Assembly (NCBI GenBank): GCA_035496935.1
Contig: DATJED010000023.1
Span: forward strand, 1 to 64,000
Length of the DNA stretch: 64,000 bases
Reading direction: 5' to 3'
From: Pseudopedobacter sp035496935
GTDB lineage: Bacteria; Bacteroidota; Bacteroidia; Sphingobacteriales; Sphingobacteriaceae
Below are positions 43,908 through 53,100 of this stretch, piece by piece. The notes beneath the pieces are model-generated. The model was given only the letters and a program-made list of their open reading frames with translations, was not told where the DNA came from and ran no database searches. Made by a program: the position numbers and the translations under genes. The first letter of the stretch is position 1. Each line of letters begins with the position of its first letter.

Positions 43908-45239
43908 TTAGCGAAGCCGATATTCTTCCAGCTTTCGGTACAATGTTGTGAGCGCAATATTGAGTAATCTTGCGGTTTCTGTTTTATTGTTTTTGGTATA
44001 ATGAAGTACTTTTTCGATGTGCTTTTTTTCTGCACTCGCCAGTTCAAAGTCAGAGAGTTCTTTATGGTCACCAAGATTAAAATTAGGTGGAAGTGCATCC
44101 ATAGTAACCAAATTTGAGTCAGTCAAAATAACCGCTCGTTCCACAGTATTTTTGAGCTCTCTGATATTACCTTTCCAAGAATGATTTTGCAGTGCTTGTA
44201 TGGTTTGCGAATCGAAACCTTTGATTTGTTTTTTTGCTTTCTCGGCGAATAAGGAGAGAAAGTGAATTGCTAAAACCAAAATATCTTCGTTACGTTCTCT
44301 TAAAGGAGGTAAATGGATGGTGAAAACGGATAGCCTGTAAAAAATATCTTCCCTAAAATTTCCATTTTTTACTTCTTGCTGTAAATCTCTATTGGTTGCC
44401 GAAATAATTCGTACATCCACTTTAGTGATTTTACTGTCACCAATTTTAATCAGTTCACCACTTTCTAAAATCCGCAATAATTTGGCTTGTAAATCAAGGT
44501 GTAACTCTCCAACTTCATCTAAAAAAATTGTTCCATTGTTTGCTTCTTCAAATAAGCCTTTCTTATCTTTTTGAGCTCCCGTAAATGCTCCGGCTTTATG
44601 CCCAAACAATTCGCTTTCTAATAATTCTTTAGAAAAGGCGGCGCAGTTTATCGCAATGAAATTTTGTTTTTTCCTTTCGCTGGCATTGTGGATTGCATTG
44701 GCGAAAATTTCTTTTCCTGTTCCGGTTTCGCCACTTAAAAAAACGGAGGTATTTGTTGGGGCAACTTTTTTGGCAAGTTCAATGGCTTGTTTTATTTCTT
44801 TTGATTCGCCTAGGATCTGCTCAAATGTGCCGACATCAATTTTATGTTTGTCCGTATTTAAAACCGAATTGGTTTGAGATTTTTCACAGGCTTTTGCAAG
44901 CAAGGGCAATATCTTTTTATTATCATCGCCTTTTGTTATATAATCAAAAGCGCCGTTTTTTATCGCCTGCACTCCGTCAGGGATGTTTCCGTAAGCAGTT
45001 AGTAGTATAATTTCAATCTGTGGATAATCCAGCTTTATTTTCTCGGCTAAGTTAACGCCGTTTGCATCTGGCAACTTTACATCGCAAAGCACCACATTAA
45101 TATTTTCACGGGTTAAAATTTGTAAACCTTCTTTTGCGTCTGCAGCTTCTCTTACTTCATAGCCTTCCAACTTCACAATCCGGCCAAGCAAATTTCTCAG
45201 CTTTTCTTCATCATCTATGATTAATATTTTTGGAGGCAT
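43908..45239 (-). CDS. NtrC-type sigma-54 response regulator
   Basis: 443 residues: receiver (about 1-120, phospho-acceptor Asp in VVLCDVKLPDANG), AAA+ domain with Walker A GETGTGKE, the sigma-54 contact loop GAFTGA and Walker B, and a Fis-type HTH at the C terminus (TARLLNIALTTLYRKLEEYRLR). It replaces the usual OmpR-like KdpE at this position. Its target is likely the sigma-54 promoter at 43768-43783, immediately downstream on the same strand, and its kinase is likely the one at 35.2-36.9 kb. Confidence 0.93.
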   Translation of the reverse strand: MPPKILIIDDEEKLRNLLGRIVKLEGYEVREAADAKEGLQILTRENINVVLCDVKLPDANGVNLAEKIKLDYPQIEIILLTAYGNIPDGVQAIKNGAFDYITKGDDNKKILPLLAKACEKSQTNSVLNTDKHKIDVGTFEQILGESKEIKQAIELAKKVAPTNTSVFLSGETGTGKEIFANAIHNASERKKQNFIAINCAAFSKELLESELFGHKAGAFTGAQKDKKGLFEEANNGTIFLDEVGELHLDLQAKLLRILESGELIKIGDSKITKVDVRIISATNRDLQQEVKNGNFREDIFYRLSVFTIHLPPLRERNEDILVLAIHFLSLFAEKAKKQIKGFDSQTIQALQNHSWKGNIRELKNTVERAVILTDSNLVTMDALPPNFNLGDHKELSDFELASAEKKHIEKVLHYTKNNKTETARLLNIALTTLYRKLEEYRLR

Positions 45240-45291
45240 TAGCGCAACGTTAAAATTTAATGGTTCAAATATAGATTTTTTAATACAACAG

Positions 45292-46236
45292 CTACTTCTC
45301 TAACACATGATAACTGCTTATCTTATCCATAGCAATGATAGCAACGCCGTTTTCATCAGTAGAGATGATTTTGTCAAATTCGGCATTGAAAACTACTTCT
45401 TCTGCTTTATAAGATGTTCTGGAATGCACCGTTTGCGAAAATGAATCGTCGAAAGCTTTCAGCATCACTACAAATTCTGCTTGCCCTTCAATTAAATTTT
45501 GTAGACTGAGTTCTTTTAAAGGACTGTTCTCGGTAATCGGATGAACAATGGTCCAGCTCAAAGTCAATAGGTTGATTTCATCACGTTCTAACTCTAAAGG
45601 GAAAAAACGTCTTATAGCTTTACCGTCTTCTAAAATATTGATACTGATTAAAACGCTTATTTTTAATTCGATGAGTTGGTTACTGCGGAAATTTGCAAAC
45701 CGAAACATATAAGCTTTAATATCCCGATAAGGCGAAACCAAAATGTTTTTACTGTACATTATTTTTGCACTCGGTCTCGAAAATCTTCCGTACAGTAAGC
45801 CAGTTGCTAAAGCAAAAGTTAGCAAACCAAGCATCGATTCTATGGCGGCAACAATGCTTGTTGCAAACCCTTGCGGACTTAAATGCCCGTAACCTACTGT
45901 TGAAATTGTTTGTGCAGAAAAGAAAAAAGCATCAAAAAAGTGGTCTCTACCGCTAATCCCGGTTTCTCCTTGAATATGCTCAATCCCTAAAGCAAGGTAT
46001 ATAGATGCAAAAAAAACATTTATAGCCAGATAGGAGAGCAGGATAATTGACCAAAACTTCCGCCACGACATGTTAATTAAAGAATTATAAGCTTCATGTG
46101 GCTTAAAAAATGGCAAACCTTTTCTGATAATATTTGAACTGCCATCTTTATTCAGCATACGCTGATTATTTTGGGTAGGTATTTTACCAAAACCCAAGTC
46201 TTCGTTTATTTTAGCTTTACCTCGTAATTTAATCAT
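45292..46236 (-). CDS. KirBac-type inward-rectifier potassium channel
   Basis: 314 residues. The pore carries the selectivity filter TISTVGYGHLSP near residue 112, between two membrane helices (about 60-80 and 125-150). The C-terminal cytoplasmic domain has the IRK pattern: RFANFRSNQLIELKISVLISI, ERDEINLLTLSWTIVHPITENSPL. KirBac channels pass K+ and are gated by their cytoplasmic domain. It lies upstream of the sigma-54 regulator on the same strand, which groups it with the kdp genes in K+ homeostasis. Confidence 0.93.
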   Translation of the reverse strand: MIKLRGKAKINEDLGFGKIPTQNNQRMLNKDGSSNIIRKGLPFFKPHEAYNSLINMSWRKFWSIILLSYLAINVFFASIYLALGIEHIQGETGISGRDHFFDAFFFSAQTISTVGYGHLSPQGFATSIVAAIESMLGLLTFALATGLLYGRFSRPSAKIMYSKNILVSPYRDIKAYMFRFANFRSNQLIELKISVLISINILEDGKAIRRFFPLELERDEINLLTLSWTIVHPITENSPLKELSLQNLIEGQAEFVVMLKAFDDSFSQTVHSRTSYKAEEVVFNAEFDKIISTDENGVAIIAMDKISSYHVLEK

Positions 46237-46336
46237 TCATTAATTTTGCTTTTAATTTTTAAGATATTTAAAAAATCGCCATATTTGCTACACAAAAAAT
46301 GAGAAATATAAATGTAAATACAATTTGGTGGTGGCA

Positions 46337-46352
46337 TTACGAAAATTCGTAA
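46337..46352 (+). promoter_or_regulatory. Palindrome upstream of the trp genes
   Basis: TTACGAA and TTCGTAA (46337-46343, 46346-46352) form a perfect 7-bp inverted repeat with a 2-base spacer, about 85 bases before trpD. It has operator symmetry, but no known regulator site matches it to my knowledge. Confidence 0.4.
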
Positions 46353-46390
46353 GGCAAACCATATTTTATATTTTTATAACAAGATACATA

Positions 46391-46419
46391 AAAGGGTTGC
46401 CAATGGTAACCCTTTTTTT
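46391..46419 (+). terminator. Terminator-like hairpin in the trp leader
   Basis: AAAGGGTT (46391-46398) pairs with AACCCTTT (46408-46415) and a T run follows (46413-46419). It ends 18 bases before the trpD ATG, so transcription from any promoter upstream must pass through it. It could end a divergent-side transcript or act as an attenuator; no leader peptide or antiterminator was found. Confidence 0.6.
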
Positions 46420-46437
46420 ATGAAATAAAGCAAGAAC

Positions 46438-47433
46438 ATGAAAGCGATTTTAAATCACTTATTTGAACACAAAACCTTTAGTAGGACCGAGTCTAAAGAA
46501 ATTTTAACCAGTATATCTTCTGGGAAATACAATGCATCGCAAATGGTTGCTTTTATGACGGCCTATTGCATGCGTAATATTACCGTAGATGAACTCCATG
46601 GGTTTAGAGAGGCCATGTTAGAACTTTGTTTACCTGTAAATTTAAATTCAGATTTTAACCTAGTTGATTTGTGTGGAACCGGTGGCGATGGAAAGGATAC
46701 ATTTAACATTTCTACCCTGGCGTCTTTTGTAGTTGCGGGAGCCGGTTACTACGTGGCAAAACACGGTAACTATGGTGTTTCGTCTGGATGTGGCTCTTCA
46801 AACGTGATGGAGTTCTTGGGCTATTCTTTCACCAATAACGAGGATTTATTGAAGCAATCTTTGGATAAAGCTGGAATTTGTTTCCTGCATGCACCGCTTT
46901 TTCACCCGGCAATGAAAAACGTTGCGCCAATCCGTAGAGAGTTGGGTGTTAAAACTTTCTTCAATATGTTAGGACCAATGTCGAACCCGGCAAAGCCTCA
47001 AAACCAATTGGTGGGTGTTTTTAGCTTAGAACTCGCTAGGTTATACGCTTATTTGTACCAAAATTCTAGTAGCAATTATACCATTCTCCACGCTTTGGAA
47101 GGCTATGATGAGGTTTCGTTAACCTGTAACTTCAAAACTTTTTCAAACAAAGGCGAAAAAATGAACGAGTTAAGCAGCTTAGGTTTCGAAAAAATTGATG
47201 CAAATACAATAAAAGGCGGTGAAACTGTGGAAGATTCCGCTAAAATATTTGTAGATGTTTTAAATAACAATGCAACTACAAACCAAAATAATGTAGTGCT
47301 TTGCAACGCAGCGCTTGCTATACAAACCATTAATCCAGATAAGTCATTTGCAGACTGCTTTTACGAAGCCGAACGGTCGTTGTTATCTGGTGCTGCCAAA
47401 AGATCCTTCGTTCAATTATTGGAAATTAAATAA
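46438..47433 (+). CDS. trpD: Anthranilate phosphoribosyltransferase
   Basis: 331 residues with the TrpD glycine-rich motif LCGTGGDGKDTFNIST (PRPP site), HGNYGVSSGCGSSNV, and NPAKPQNQLVGVF. It transfers phosphoribosyl from PRPP to anthranilate in tryptophan synthesis. It starts the trpD-F-B-A run; trpE, trpG and trpC are not in the window. The stop overlaps the trpF start by one base (TAATG). Confidence 0.96.
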   Translation: MKAILNHLFEHKTFSRTESKEILTSISSGKYNASQMVAFMTAYCMRNITVDELHGFREAMLELCLPVNLNSDFNLVDLCGTGGDGKDTFNISTLASFVVAGAGYYVAKHGNYGVSSGCGSSNVMEFLGYSFTNNEDLLKQSLDKAGICFLHAPLFHPAMKNVAPIRRELGVKTFFNMLGPMSNPAKPQNQLVGVFSLELARLYAYLYQNSSSNYTILHALEGYDEVSLTCNFKTFSNKGEKMNELSSLGFEKIDANTIKGGETVEDSAKIFVDVLNNNATTNQNNVVLCNAALAIQTINPDKSFADCFYEAERSLLSGAAKRSFVQLLEIK

Positions 47434-48065
47434 TGAGCAGTTTAAAAATTAAAGTTTGCGGGATGAAAATCCCTGAAAATATGGAAGCGGTATCCGGCTT
47501 GAAGCCCGATTTTATGGGCTTCATATTTTATCCGCCGTCCAAACGATTTATTGGATTGGATTTTGAAGTTAATCACCTAAAAGCTATTGATAAAAACATT
47601 ATAAAAACAGGTGTATTTGTAAATGCTACGATTAATGAAGTGGTGGAATTTGGCAAACTTTACGGAATGCAGGCCATACAGCTTCACGGAAGCGAAAGCC
47701 CTGAGTTTTGCCAACAAGTGAAAGCTCAAGGTTTTTTTACGATTAAAGCTTTTGGTGTGGATGATACTTTTGATTTTACCGAGTTAAATCAGTACCAGGC
47801 CCATGTCGATTTATTTTTATTCGATACTAAATCCGACCAATACGGCGGAAGCGGAGTAACTTTTAATTGGCAGATTTTAGAAAAATATAAGCTGGATACA
47901 CCGTTTATGTTGAGTGGTGGAATCAGTTTAGATAATTTGGACGAAGTTTTAACCTTAAAACATCCGCAATTTTACGGGGTAGATATAAATTCGAAATTTG
48001 AGATCGAGCCGGGCTTAAAAGACATTGAAAAGTTGAAGAAGGCATTTGAAAAACTAAAAAGATAG
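47433..48065 (+). CDS. trpF: Phosphoribosylanthranilate isomerase
   Basis: 210 residues, a TIM barrel of the usual length. The active-site Cys lies in KVCGMKIPENM, with GFIFYPPSKRFI and a C-terminal Asp in FYGVDINSKFEIEPG. It converts phosphoribosylanthranilate to CdRP. It overlaps trpD by one base and lies 3 bases before trpB. Confidence 0.95.
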   Translation: MSSLKIKVCGMKIPENMEAVSGLKPDFMGFIFYPPSKRFIGLDFEVNHLKAIDKNIIKTGVFVNATINEVVEFGKLYGMQAIQLHGSESPEFCQQVKAQGFFTIKAFGVDDTFDFTELNQYQAHVDLFLFDTKSDQYGGSGVTFNWQILEKYKLDTPFMLSGGISLDNLDEVLTLKHPQFYGVDINSKFEIEPGLKDIEKLKKAFEKLKR

Positions 48066-48068
48066 AAA

Positions 48069-49250
48069 ATGAATTATAGAATTGATGATAGAGGCTATTA
48101 TGGCGATTTCGGCGGAGCATACATTCCCGAAATGTTATACCCAAACGTGGAAGAATTAAGAGCCAAATATTTAGATATTATTGCCCTTCCGGAATTTAAA
48201 GCAGAGTTTGAATCCTTGTTAAAAGACTATGTTGGTCGTCCTTCGCCATTGTTTTTGGCTAAAAGACTATCAGAAAGGTATGGAGCGCAAATTTATTTAA
48301 AAAGAGAGGACTTAAACCATACCGGGGCGCACAAAATCAACAATACCATCGGGCAGATTTTATTGGCCGAGAAACTTGGAAAAAAACGCATCATTGCGGA
48401 AACTGGCGCTGGTCAGCATGGTGTTGCAACCGCAACGGTATGTGCGCTTAAAGGTTTGGAATGCGTGGTCTACATGGGCGAGGTGGATATCGAACGCCAA
48501 GCGCCAAACGTAGCCCGTATGAAAATGATGGGGGCAAAGGTTGTACCGGCAACTTCGGGCAGTAAAACCCTGAAAGATGCAACAAACGAAGCTATGCGTG
48601 ACTGGATCAACAATCCAGAAGATACGCATTACATCATTGGTTCGGTGGTTGGGCCGCATCCTTACCCAGAAATGGTTTCGCTTTTCCAGTCCATCATTTC
48701 AGAAGAAACCAAAAAGCAACTAATTGAGCATACCGGTAACGATCAGCCAAATTACGTGTTGGCTTGTGTAGGTGGCGGAAGCAATGCAATGGGGATGTTT
48801 TATCATTTTTTGGATGATGAAAATGTGAAACTTATTGCTGCCGAAGCAGCAGGTTTGGGCGTTAACTCAGGACATTCCGCCGCAACTTCGGTATTAGGGA
48901 AAGAAGGTGTTTTACACGGTTCTCGCACCATTTTAATGCAAACTGATGATGGCCAGGTTATAGAACCTTATTCTATTTCTGCCGGATTGGACTACCCAGG
49001 AATTGGTCCGCAACACGCACATCTAAACAAAGTAAAACGGGCCGAATATGTAAGCATTACGGATGATGAAGCCATGCAAGCCAGCTTGTTGCTTGCTAAA
49101 ATGGAAGGCATTATCCCAGCCATAGAATCGGCTCACGCATTGGCGCAGCTGGAAAAAATGACTTTTAAAAAGGATGATGTAGTGGTGGTTTGCTTATCAG
49201 GCAGGGGAGATAAGGACTTAGACACTTTTATGAAATATTTTAATTTGTAA
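48069..49250 (+). CDS. trpB: Tryptophan synthase beta subunit
   Basis: 393 residues with the PLP lysine motif LNHTGAHKINN (Lys near 84), GAGQHGVATATV, and VGGGSNAMGMF for the phosphate. It condenses indole with serine. The alpha subunit follows after a 105-base gap that contains a short-period tract, so the alpha and beta genes are less tightly coupled than usual. Confidence 0.97.
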   Translation: MNYRIDDRGYYGDFGGAYIPEMLYPNVEELRAKYLDIIALPEFKAEFESLLKDYVGRPSPLFLAKRLSERYGAQIYLKREDLNHTGAHKINNTIGQILLAEKLGKKRIIAETGAGQHGVATATVCALKGLECVVYMGEVDIERQAPNVARMKMMGAKVVPATSGSKTLKDATNEAMRDWINNPEDTHYIIGSVVGPHPYPEMVSLFQSIISEETKKQLIEHTGNDQPNYVLACVGGGSNAMGMFYHFLDDENVKLIAAEAAGLGVNSGHSAATSVLGKEGVLHGSRTILMQTDDGQVIEPYSISAGLDYPGIGPQHAHLNKVKRAEYVSITDDEAMQASLLLAKMEGIIPAIESAHALAQLEKMTFKKDDVVVVCLSGRGDKDLDTFMKYFNL

Positions 49251-49314
49251 TGGAGGTGTAAGGGAAAAGGCGTGAGGTATAAGGGCTGTACGAATTAATT
49301 TGGCTCTCGATTTT

Positions 49315-49353
49315 GAACCTCAAACCTCAAATCCTAAACCTCAAACCTTAAAC
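49315..49353. repeat. Short-period tract between trpB and trpA
   Basis: About 39 bases of an imperfect CTCAAACCTCAAATC-type repeat end 2 bases before the trpA ATG. The tract lies inside the trp operon and could affect trpA translation initiation. Confidence 0.65.
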
Positions 49354-49355
49354 AA

Positions 49356-50132
49356 ATGAACAGACTAAACAAACTCTTCGAAGAGAAAAATAAAAATATA
49401 TTATCAATTTATTATACAGCGGGCTATCCCGAAATAGGTGCTACTTTAAAAATAGCACAGGCATTAGAAAAAGCTGGCGCTGATTTTTTAGAAATAGGCT
49501 TTCCGTATTCAGATCCTGTTGCAGATGGACCAGCAATTCAGCACAGTTCGCAGGTTTCTATCGAAAACGGGATGACTTTGCAAGTGCTTTTTCAGCAATT
49601 GAAAGATTTACGCCCACAAGTAAGTATCCCGGTTTTATTGATGGGCTACGTAAACCCAATGTTGCAGTATGGTGTAGCAAACTTTTGTAAAGATGCAGCT
49701 GATGCCGGCGTAGATGGAATTATTGTTCCAGACTTGCCTCTGTACGAATATGAAGAACTTTATAAAGATGAATTTATTAAAAACGGATTAAGCAACATCT
49801 TTTTGGTTACACCGCAAACTTCCGAGGAACGAATTCGTAAAATTGATGAACTTTCAAGTGGTTTTATCTATCTTTTATCCTCATCTGCAACTACCGGAAA
49901 AGATTTGAACCAGTCTGATGAGATTGGTAAATACTATGAGAGGGTGAAAGCAATGAACCTTAAAAATCCGCTAATTATCGGTTTCGGTATTTCTGACAAA
50001 TTGAGCTTTGACCGAGCCAACCGTTACGTTAATGGCGCAATCGTGGGAACCGCTTTTGTAAAAACCATTGGAAATAAGGAAGATTATCTTTCACATATTC
50101 CAGAGTTTATTGGCAAGATAAAAGGAGTTTAA
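49356..50132 (+). CDS. trpA: Tryptophan synthase alpha subunit
   Basis: 258 residues, a TIM barrel. The catalytic Glu is in DFLEIGFPYSDP and the Asp in DPVADGPAI; GFGISDKLS binds phosphate. It cleaves indole-3-glycerol phosphate to indole, which passes to TrpB. Its final codons lie inside the perfect 13-bp hairpin at 50114-50145. Confidence 0.96.
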   Translation: MNRLNKLFEEKNKNILSIYYTAGYPEIGATLKIAQALEKAGADFLEIGFPYSDPVADGPAIQHSSQVSIENGMTLQVLFQQLKDLRPQVSIPVLLMGYVNPMLQYGVANFCKDAADAGVDGIIVPDLPLYEYEELYKDEFIKNGLSNIFLVTPQTSEERIRKIDELSSGFIYLLSSSATTGKDLNQSDEIGKYYERVKAMNLKNPLIIGFGISDKLSFDRANRYVNGAIVGTAFVKTIGNKEDYLSHIPEFIGKIKGV

Positions 50133-50145
50133 TCCTTTTATCTTG
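50114..50145 (+). terminator. Perfect hairpin across the end of trpA
   Basis: CAAGATAAAAGGA (50114-50126) pairs with TCCTTTTATCTTG (50133-50145), 13 bp with a 6-base loop holding the trpA stop. No long T run follows, but the A- and T-rich stem is terminator-like for the trp operon. Confidence 0.6.
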
Positions 50146-50160
50146 TGTTTAAGAAATCGT

Positions 50161-50168
50161 TATATTTG
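50161..50168 (+). promoter_or_regulatory. -7 element before the ABC-F gene
   Basis: TATATTTG matches TAnnTTTG and lies just after the trpA hairpin. A leader of about 100 bases would then precede the ABC-F start. The -33 box is not clear. Confidence 0.5.
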
Positions 50169-50275
50169 CACCACAAAAAACAGTTTTAAATAAAAATGTA
50201 GGATATAATTTCTTTTCAGACGATAACTAAAACAGAGCGCCCCGCTTTGTGATTATTCATGCTAAAAGAAATTTT

Positions 50276-51877
50276 ATGTTAATTCTACAGAATATAACCT
50301 ACCAACATTCAAACAAAGATTTGTTGTTCAGCAACATCAATCTTGCCATAAATAGCAAAGAAAAAATCGCCCTTATCGGTAATAACGGTTCTGGCAAATC
50401 AACGCTGTTAAAACTCATTAATGGAGATTTAAAGCCCATCAGCGGACAAATAAAAGCCGAAGTAAAACCATGCTATATCCCCCAGATTTTTGGTCAGTTT
50501 GATGATTTTACCATTGCCGAGGCGTTAAAGGTGAATGTCAAACTTAAAGCGTTGCAAGCAATTTTAGAGGGGAATACCAACGAAGAAAATTTTAATGATT
50601 TGGCTGATGACTGGACCATTGAAGAACGGTGTAAAGAAGCTTTAAGCCAGTGGCAACTCGCCGATTTAACGCTGTCGCAAAAGTTATCAACGCTTAGTGG
50701 CGGACAGAAAACGAAAGTTTTTCTTGCCGGAATTGAGGTTCATAAACCTCGGTTTATTTTAATGGATGAGCCTAGCAACCACTTAGATGTTGCCTCCAGA
50801 AAATTGCTGTACGAATTTGTACAATCGGACACCGCAACCTTATTATTAGTTAGTCACGATAAAAAATTGCTGAATTTGTTAGATAAGGTCTGCGAACTTA
50901 ATAGCGCTGGAATAACTGTTTACGGAGGTAATTATGATTTTTACGAGGAGCAAAAGGAAATTGAATTAAATGCGCTTAACCACGATTTAAAAAGTAGGGA
51001 AAGAGCTTTAAAAAATGCCAAAGAAAAGGAACGCGAAGCAACGGAAAGGCAGCAAAAGCTGGATGCCAAGGGAAAGAAAAAGCAGGAAAAAGCTGGTGTT
51101 TCACGCATTATGATGAATACCTTAAGAAACAAAGCGGAAAACAGTACCGCTAAACTAAAAGGAGTGCATACCGATAAAATTAATGGCATTGCTCAGGAAC
51201 TCCAACAGCTGCGCTCCAATATTCCAGACATCGATAAAATGAAATTTGGTTTCGAGGATACCGATCTGCACATCGGTAAAACCTTGTTCGAAGCGGTAAA
51301 TATCAATTTCGCTTATTCAAACCAACATCTTTGGAAAAACGACCTAGATTTTTTAATTAAAAGCGGTGAAAGGATTTTATTAAAAGGTTCAAATGGTTCA
51401 GGGAAAACTACGCTGATCAGAATTATTCTTGGCAAGTTGCAGGTTAGTAAGGGTACATTGAAGAGGCAAGACCTTAAATCCGTTTATATCGATCAGGATT
51501 ATTCTTTGATTAATAACGACTTAAATGTTTATGACCAAGCGCAACAGTTTAACGACGGTGCTTTGCAGGAACATGAGATAAAAATCAGGCTCAACCGTTT
51601 TCTGTTTACAAAAGAAACTTGGGATAAGCCTTGCCGAAATTTAAGTGGCGGAGAAAAAATGCGCTTGTCGCTCTGTTGCTTAACCATCAGTCAAAAATCT
51701 CCAGATTTAATTGTATTGGACGAACCCACAAATAACCTGGATATTCAAAACATCGATATTATGGTTACTGCCATTAACAATTATCACGGGACGTTAATTG
51801 TGGTATCTCATGACGAGCATTTTTTATCGGAGATAAATATTGGTAGAGAGGTGGTTTGTGAAGCTAAAGTTAATTGA
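50276..51877 (+). CDS. ABC-F family ATPase
   Basis: 533 residues from ATG 50276; a GTG at 50249 is in frame but gives an unlikely N terminus. Two ABC domains with Walker A GNNGSGKSTLL and GSNGSGKTTLI, signature LSGGQKT and LSGGEKM, and Walker B FILMDEPSNHLD and LIVLDEPTNNLD. A charged linker (about 220-300, rich in Lys/Glu/Arg) joins them. There are no membrane segments, so it is a ribosome-acting ABC-F, either a housekeeping factor or an antibiotic-protection protein; sequence alone does not say which. Confidence 0.92.
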   Translation: MLILQNITYQHSNKDLLFSNINLAINSKEKIALIGNNGSGKSTLLKLINGDLKPISGQIKAEVKPCYIPQIFGQFDDFTIAEALKVNVKLKALQAILEGNTNEENFNDLADDWTIEERCKEALSQWQLADLTLSQKLSTLSGGQKTKVFLAGIEVHKPRFILMDEPSNHLDVASRKLLYEFVQSDTATLLLVSHDKKLLNLLDKVCELNSAGITVYGGNYDFYEEQKEIELNALNHDLKSRERALKNAKEKEREATERQQKLDAKGKKKQEKAGVSRIMMNTLRNKAENSTAKLKGVHTDKINGIAQELQQLRSNIPDIDKMKFGFEDTDLHIGKTLFEAVNINFAYSNQHLWKNDLDFLIKSGERILLKGSNGSGKTTLIRIILGKLQVSKGTLKRQDLKSVYIDQDYSLINNDLNVYDQAQQFNDGALQEHEIKIRLNRFLFTKETWDKPCRNLSGGEKMRLSLCCLTISQKSPDLIVLDEPTNNLDIQNIDIMVTAINNYHGTLIVVSHDEHFLSEINIGREVVCEAKVN

Positions 51878-51888
51878 TGGTTGATCAA

Positions 51889-52458
51889 TTATTTGCTTTT
51901 TAGCTTGTAATAAAGAACAGCTATGCCACACTCAAATGGAATTGCTTTTATTAAATTTAAATTTTGTGTGCCGTCCAGTTCTTTAAAGATGGGCATTCCA
52001 CTCCCAATTGCAGTGGGGTTGATGAGCAAATGTAATTCATCAATTAGCTTGTGTTTAATAAGTGCCGAAACAAAGCCTGCACCGCCATAAACAATAATGT
52101 CGCCACCATCCTGGTTTTTTAGTTTAGTGATTTGGTCAACTAAGTCGCCATTTGCTATGATGGTATTATCCCATTCCGATTTTGTCAGGGTTTTCGTAAA
52201 TACGGCCTTTGGGGTTTCTACCATTTTTGTTGAACCTTCTTCCGGACCATTAGGGGTATTAAAAGCAGCAGTCCAGTAGGGGATAAAACCTTCGGCCAGT
52301 TTTCGTCCCAGAATAATACAGTCAACGGGCTCGGTAAGATCTCTTATATAATCTTTAAGATTGTCGTCCCAATTTTCAACCATCCAGTCCATTTCATTAT
52401 TCGGGCCCGCAATAAAACCATCAATGGTCATTACAACTTGGAGCTTCAATTTTCTCAT
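51889..52458 (-). CDS. RibD C-terminal/DHFR-like reductase
   Basis: 189 residues with the DHFR/RibD-C fold: LQVVMTIDGFIAGPNNEMDWM at the start, CIILGRKLAEGFI, and GGAGFVSALIKHKLIDELHLLINPTAIGSG. Members reduce pteridine- or riboflavin-type substrates with NADPH; most stand-alone copies have no assigned substrate. It lies directly after the minus-strand cassette-like site C (52.53 kb), so it could be the next unit of that array. I see no closing attC-like core after its stop, which speaks against a full cassette. Confidence 0.85.
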   Translation of the reverse strand: MRKLKLQVVMTIDGFIAGPNNEMDWMVENWDDNLKDYIRDLTEPVDCIILGRKLAEGFIPYWTAAFNTPNGPEEGSTKMVETPKAVFTKTLTKSEWDNTIIANGDLVDQITKLKNQDGGDIIVYGGAGFVSALIKHKLIDELHLLINPTAIGSGMPIFKELDGTQNLNLIKAIPFECGIAVLYYKLKSK

Positions 52459-52527
52459 CGTGTTTAACTATTATGTATTATTAAGCGATTCGTTTTACGG
52501 CTGTGAATTTGATTGACGATTACTTTT

Positions 52528-52674
52528 GGTTGCTGGGTAACGTTTGGCAGGTTTAAGACTTTGCGGTTTTACTTGTAGAAACTCTGTCAGCCCGCAGTAA
52601 ATTAAGTAAATAACTGATGAATTAACGTGAACCACCGTCAGCCATTTTACATAGGATTTGCTGTTATAAGCCGT
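52528..52674 (-). repeat. attC-like site C (minus strand)
   Basis: Read on the minus strand: core GGCTTATAAC (52663-52672), a conserved centre TGGCTGACGGTGGTT..., then a right core GTTACCCAGCAACC (52528-52541). The left half is nearly identical to site A at 0.76 kb; its middle (CATCAGTTATTTACTTAATTTA) is shared too. The outer arms are less complementary than in site A. The right core resembles GTTACCAGC of unit 2. The stop codon of the gene at 52664 overlaps the left core. Confidence 0.55.
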
Positions 52675-53083
52675 TTATTTTTGTTTTCCATTGTTTCAGT
52701 CCGATAACATCTTTCCTGATTTCTTTTTTCCATTTATTTCCATACAGCTTTGTCAGATGCCAAAAAACAAGTTCGTTGTAAGTTTTTACACATTCTAAGT
52801 TCGGCGCATTGCAACCAAAGTCATAATAATATACTTGATATTTATTTTCGAAAGCCTTATCTGTCGTAATTACAATTGGCGCAATTCCGCCTTGAAGTAG
52901 CAAAAATATAGTTTGCTTTTTCAGGTCAGCTTTAAACAGATTTTCTACCTCGTCGCACTTTTCAATAAATGTCATTTTAGTCGGGCCGCTATTATTAAAG
53001 TCGTTGTCAGTCAATATTCGATTTTGTCCGAATACAACCTGATTAAATGTGAAAAAAAGTAAAATTAGAAGCGTGTTTTTCAC
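52664..53083 (-). CDS. Small secreted protein (cassette-like unit 3)
   Basis: 139 residues with a signal peptide (to VVFGQ). The middle holds FENKYQVYYYDFGCNAPN, which resembles the FEKKY-type motif of a small Bacteroidota family, but I cannot confirm that. It has a Cys before the acidic EVENLF segment and Cys residues in FGCNAP and LECVK. Its TAA stop lies inside the GGCTTATAAC core of site C, and the start of the unit carries GTTATAAGCC at 53105-53114. This is the same arrangement as the TPR unit at the left end of the window. Function is unknown. Confidence 0.72.
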   Translation of the reverse strand: MKNTLLILLFFTFNQVVFGQNRILTDNDFNNSGPTKMTFIEKCDEVENLFKADLKKQTIFLLLQGGIAPIVITTDKAFENKYQVYYYDFGCNAPNLECVKTYNELVFWHLTKLYGNKWKKEIRKDVIGLKQWKTKINGL

Positions 53084-53100
53084 TGTACGTCGGTCAGGTT

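Noticed and set aside
51889..52458. DHFR-like gene as a full third cassette
   Set aside because: The leading core GTTACCCAGC is present, but no complementary core follows the gene, so only the 5' side fits.
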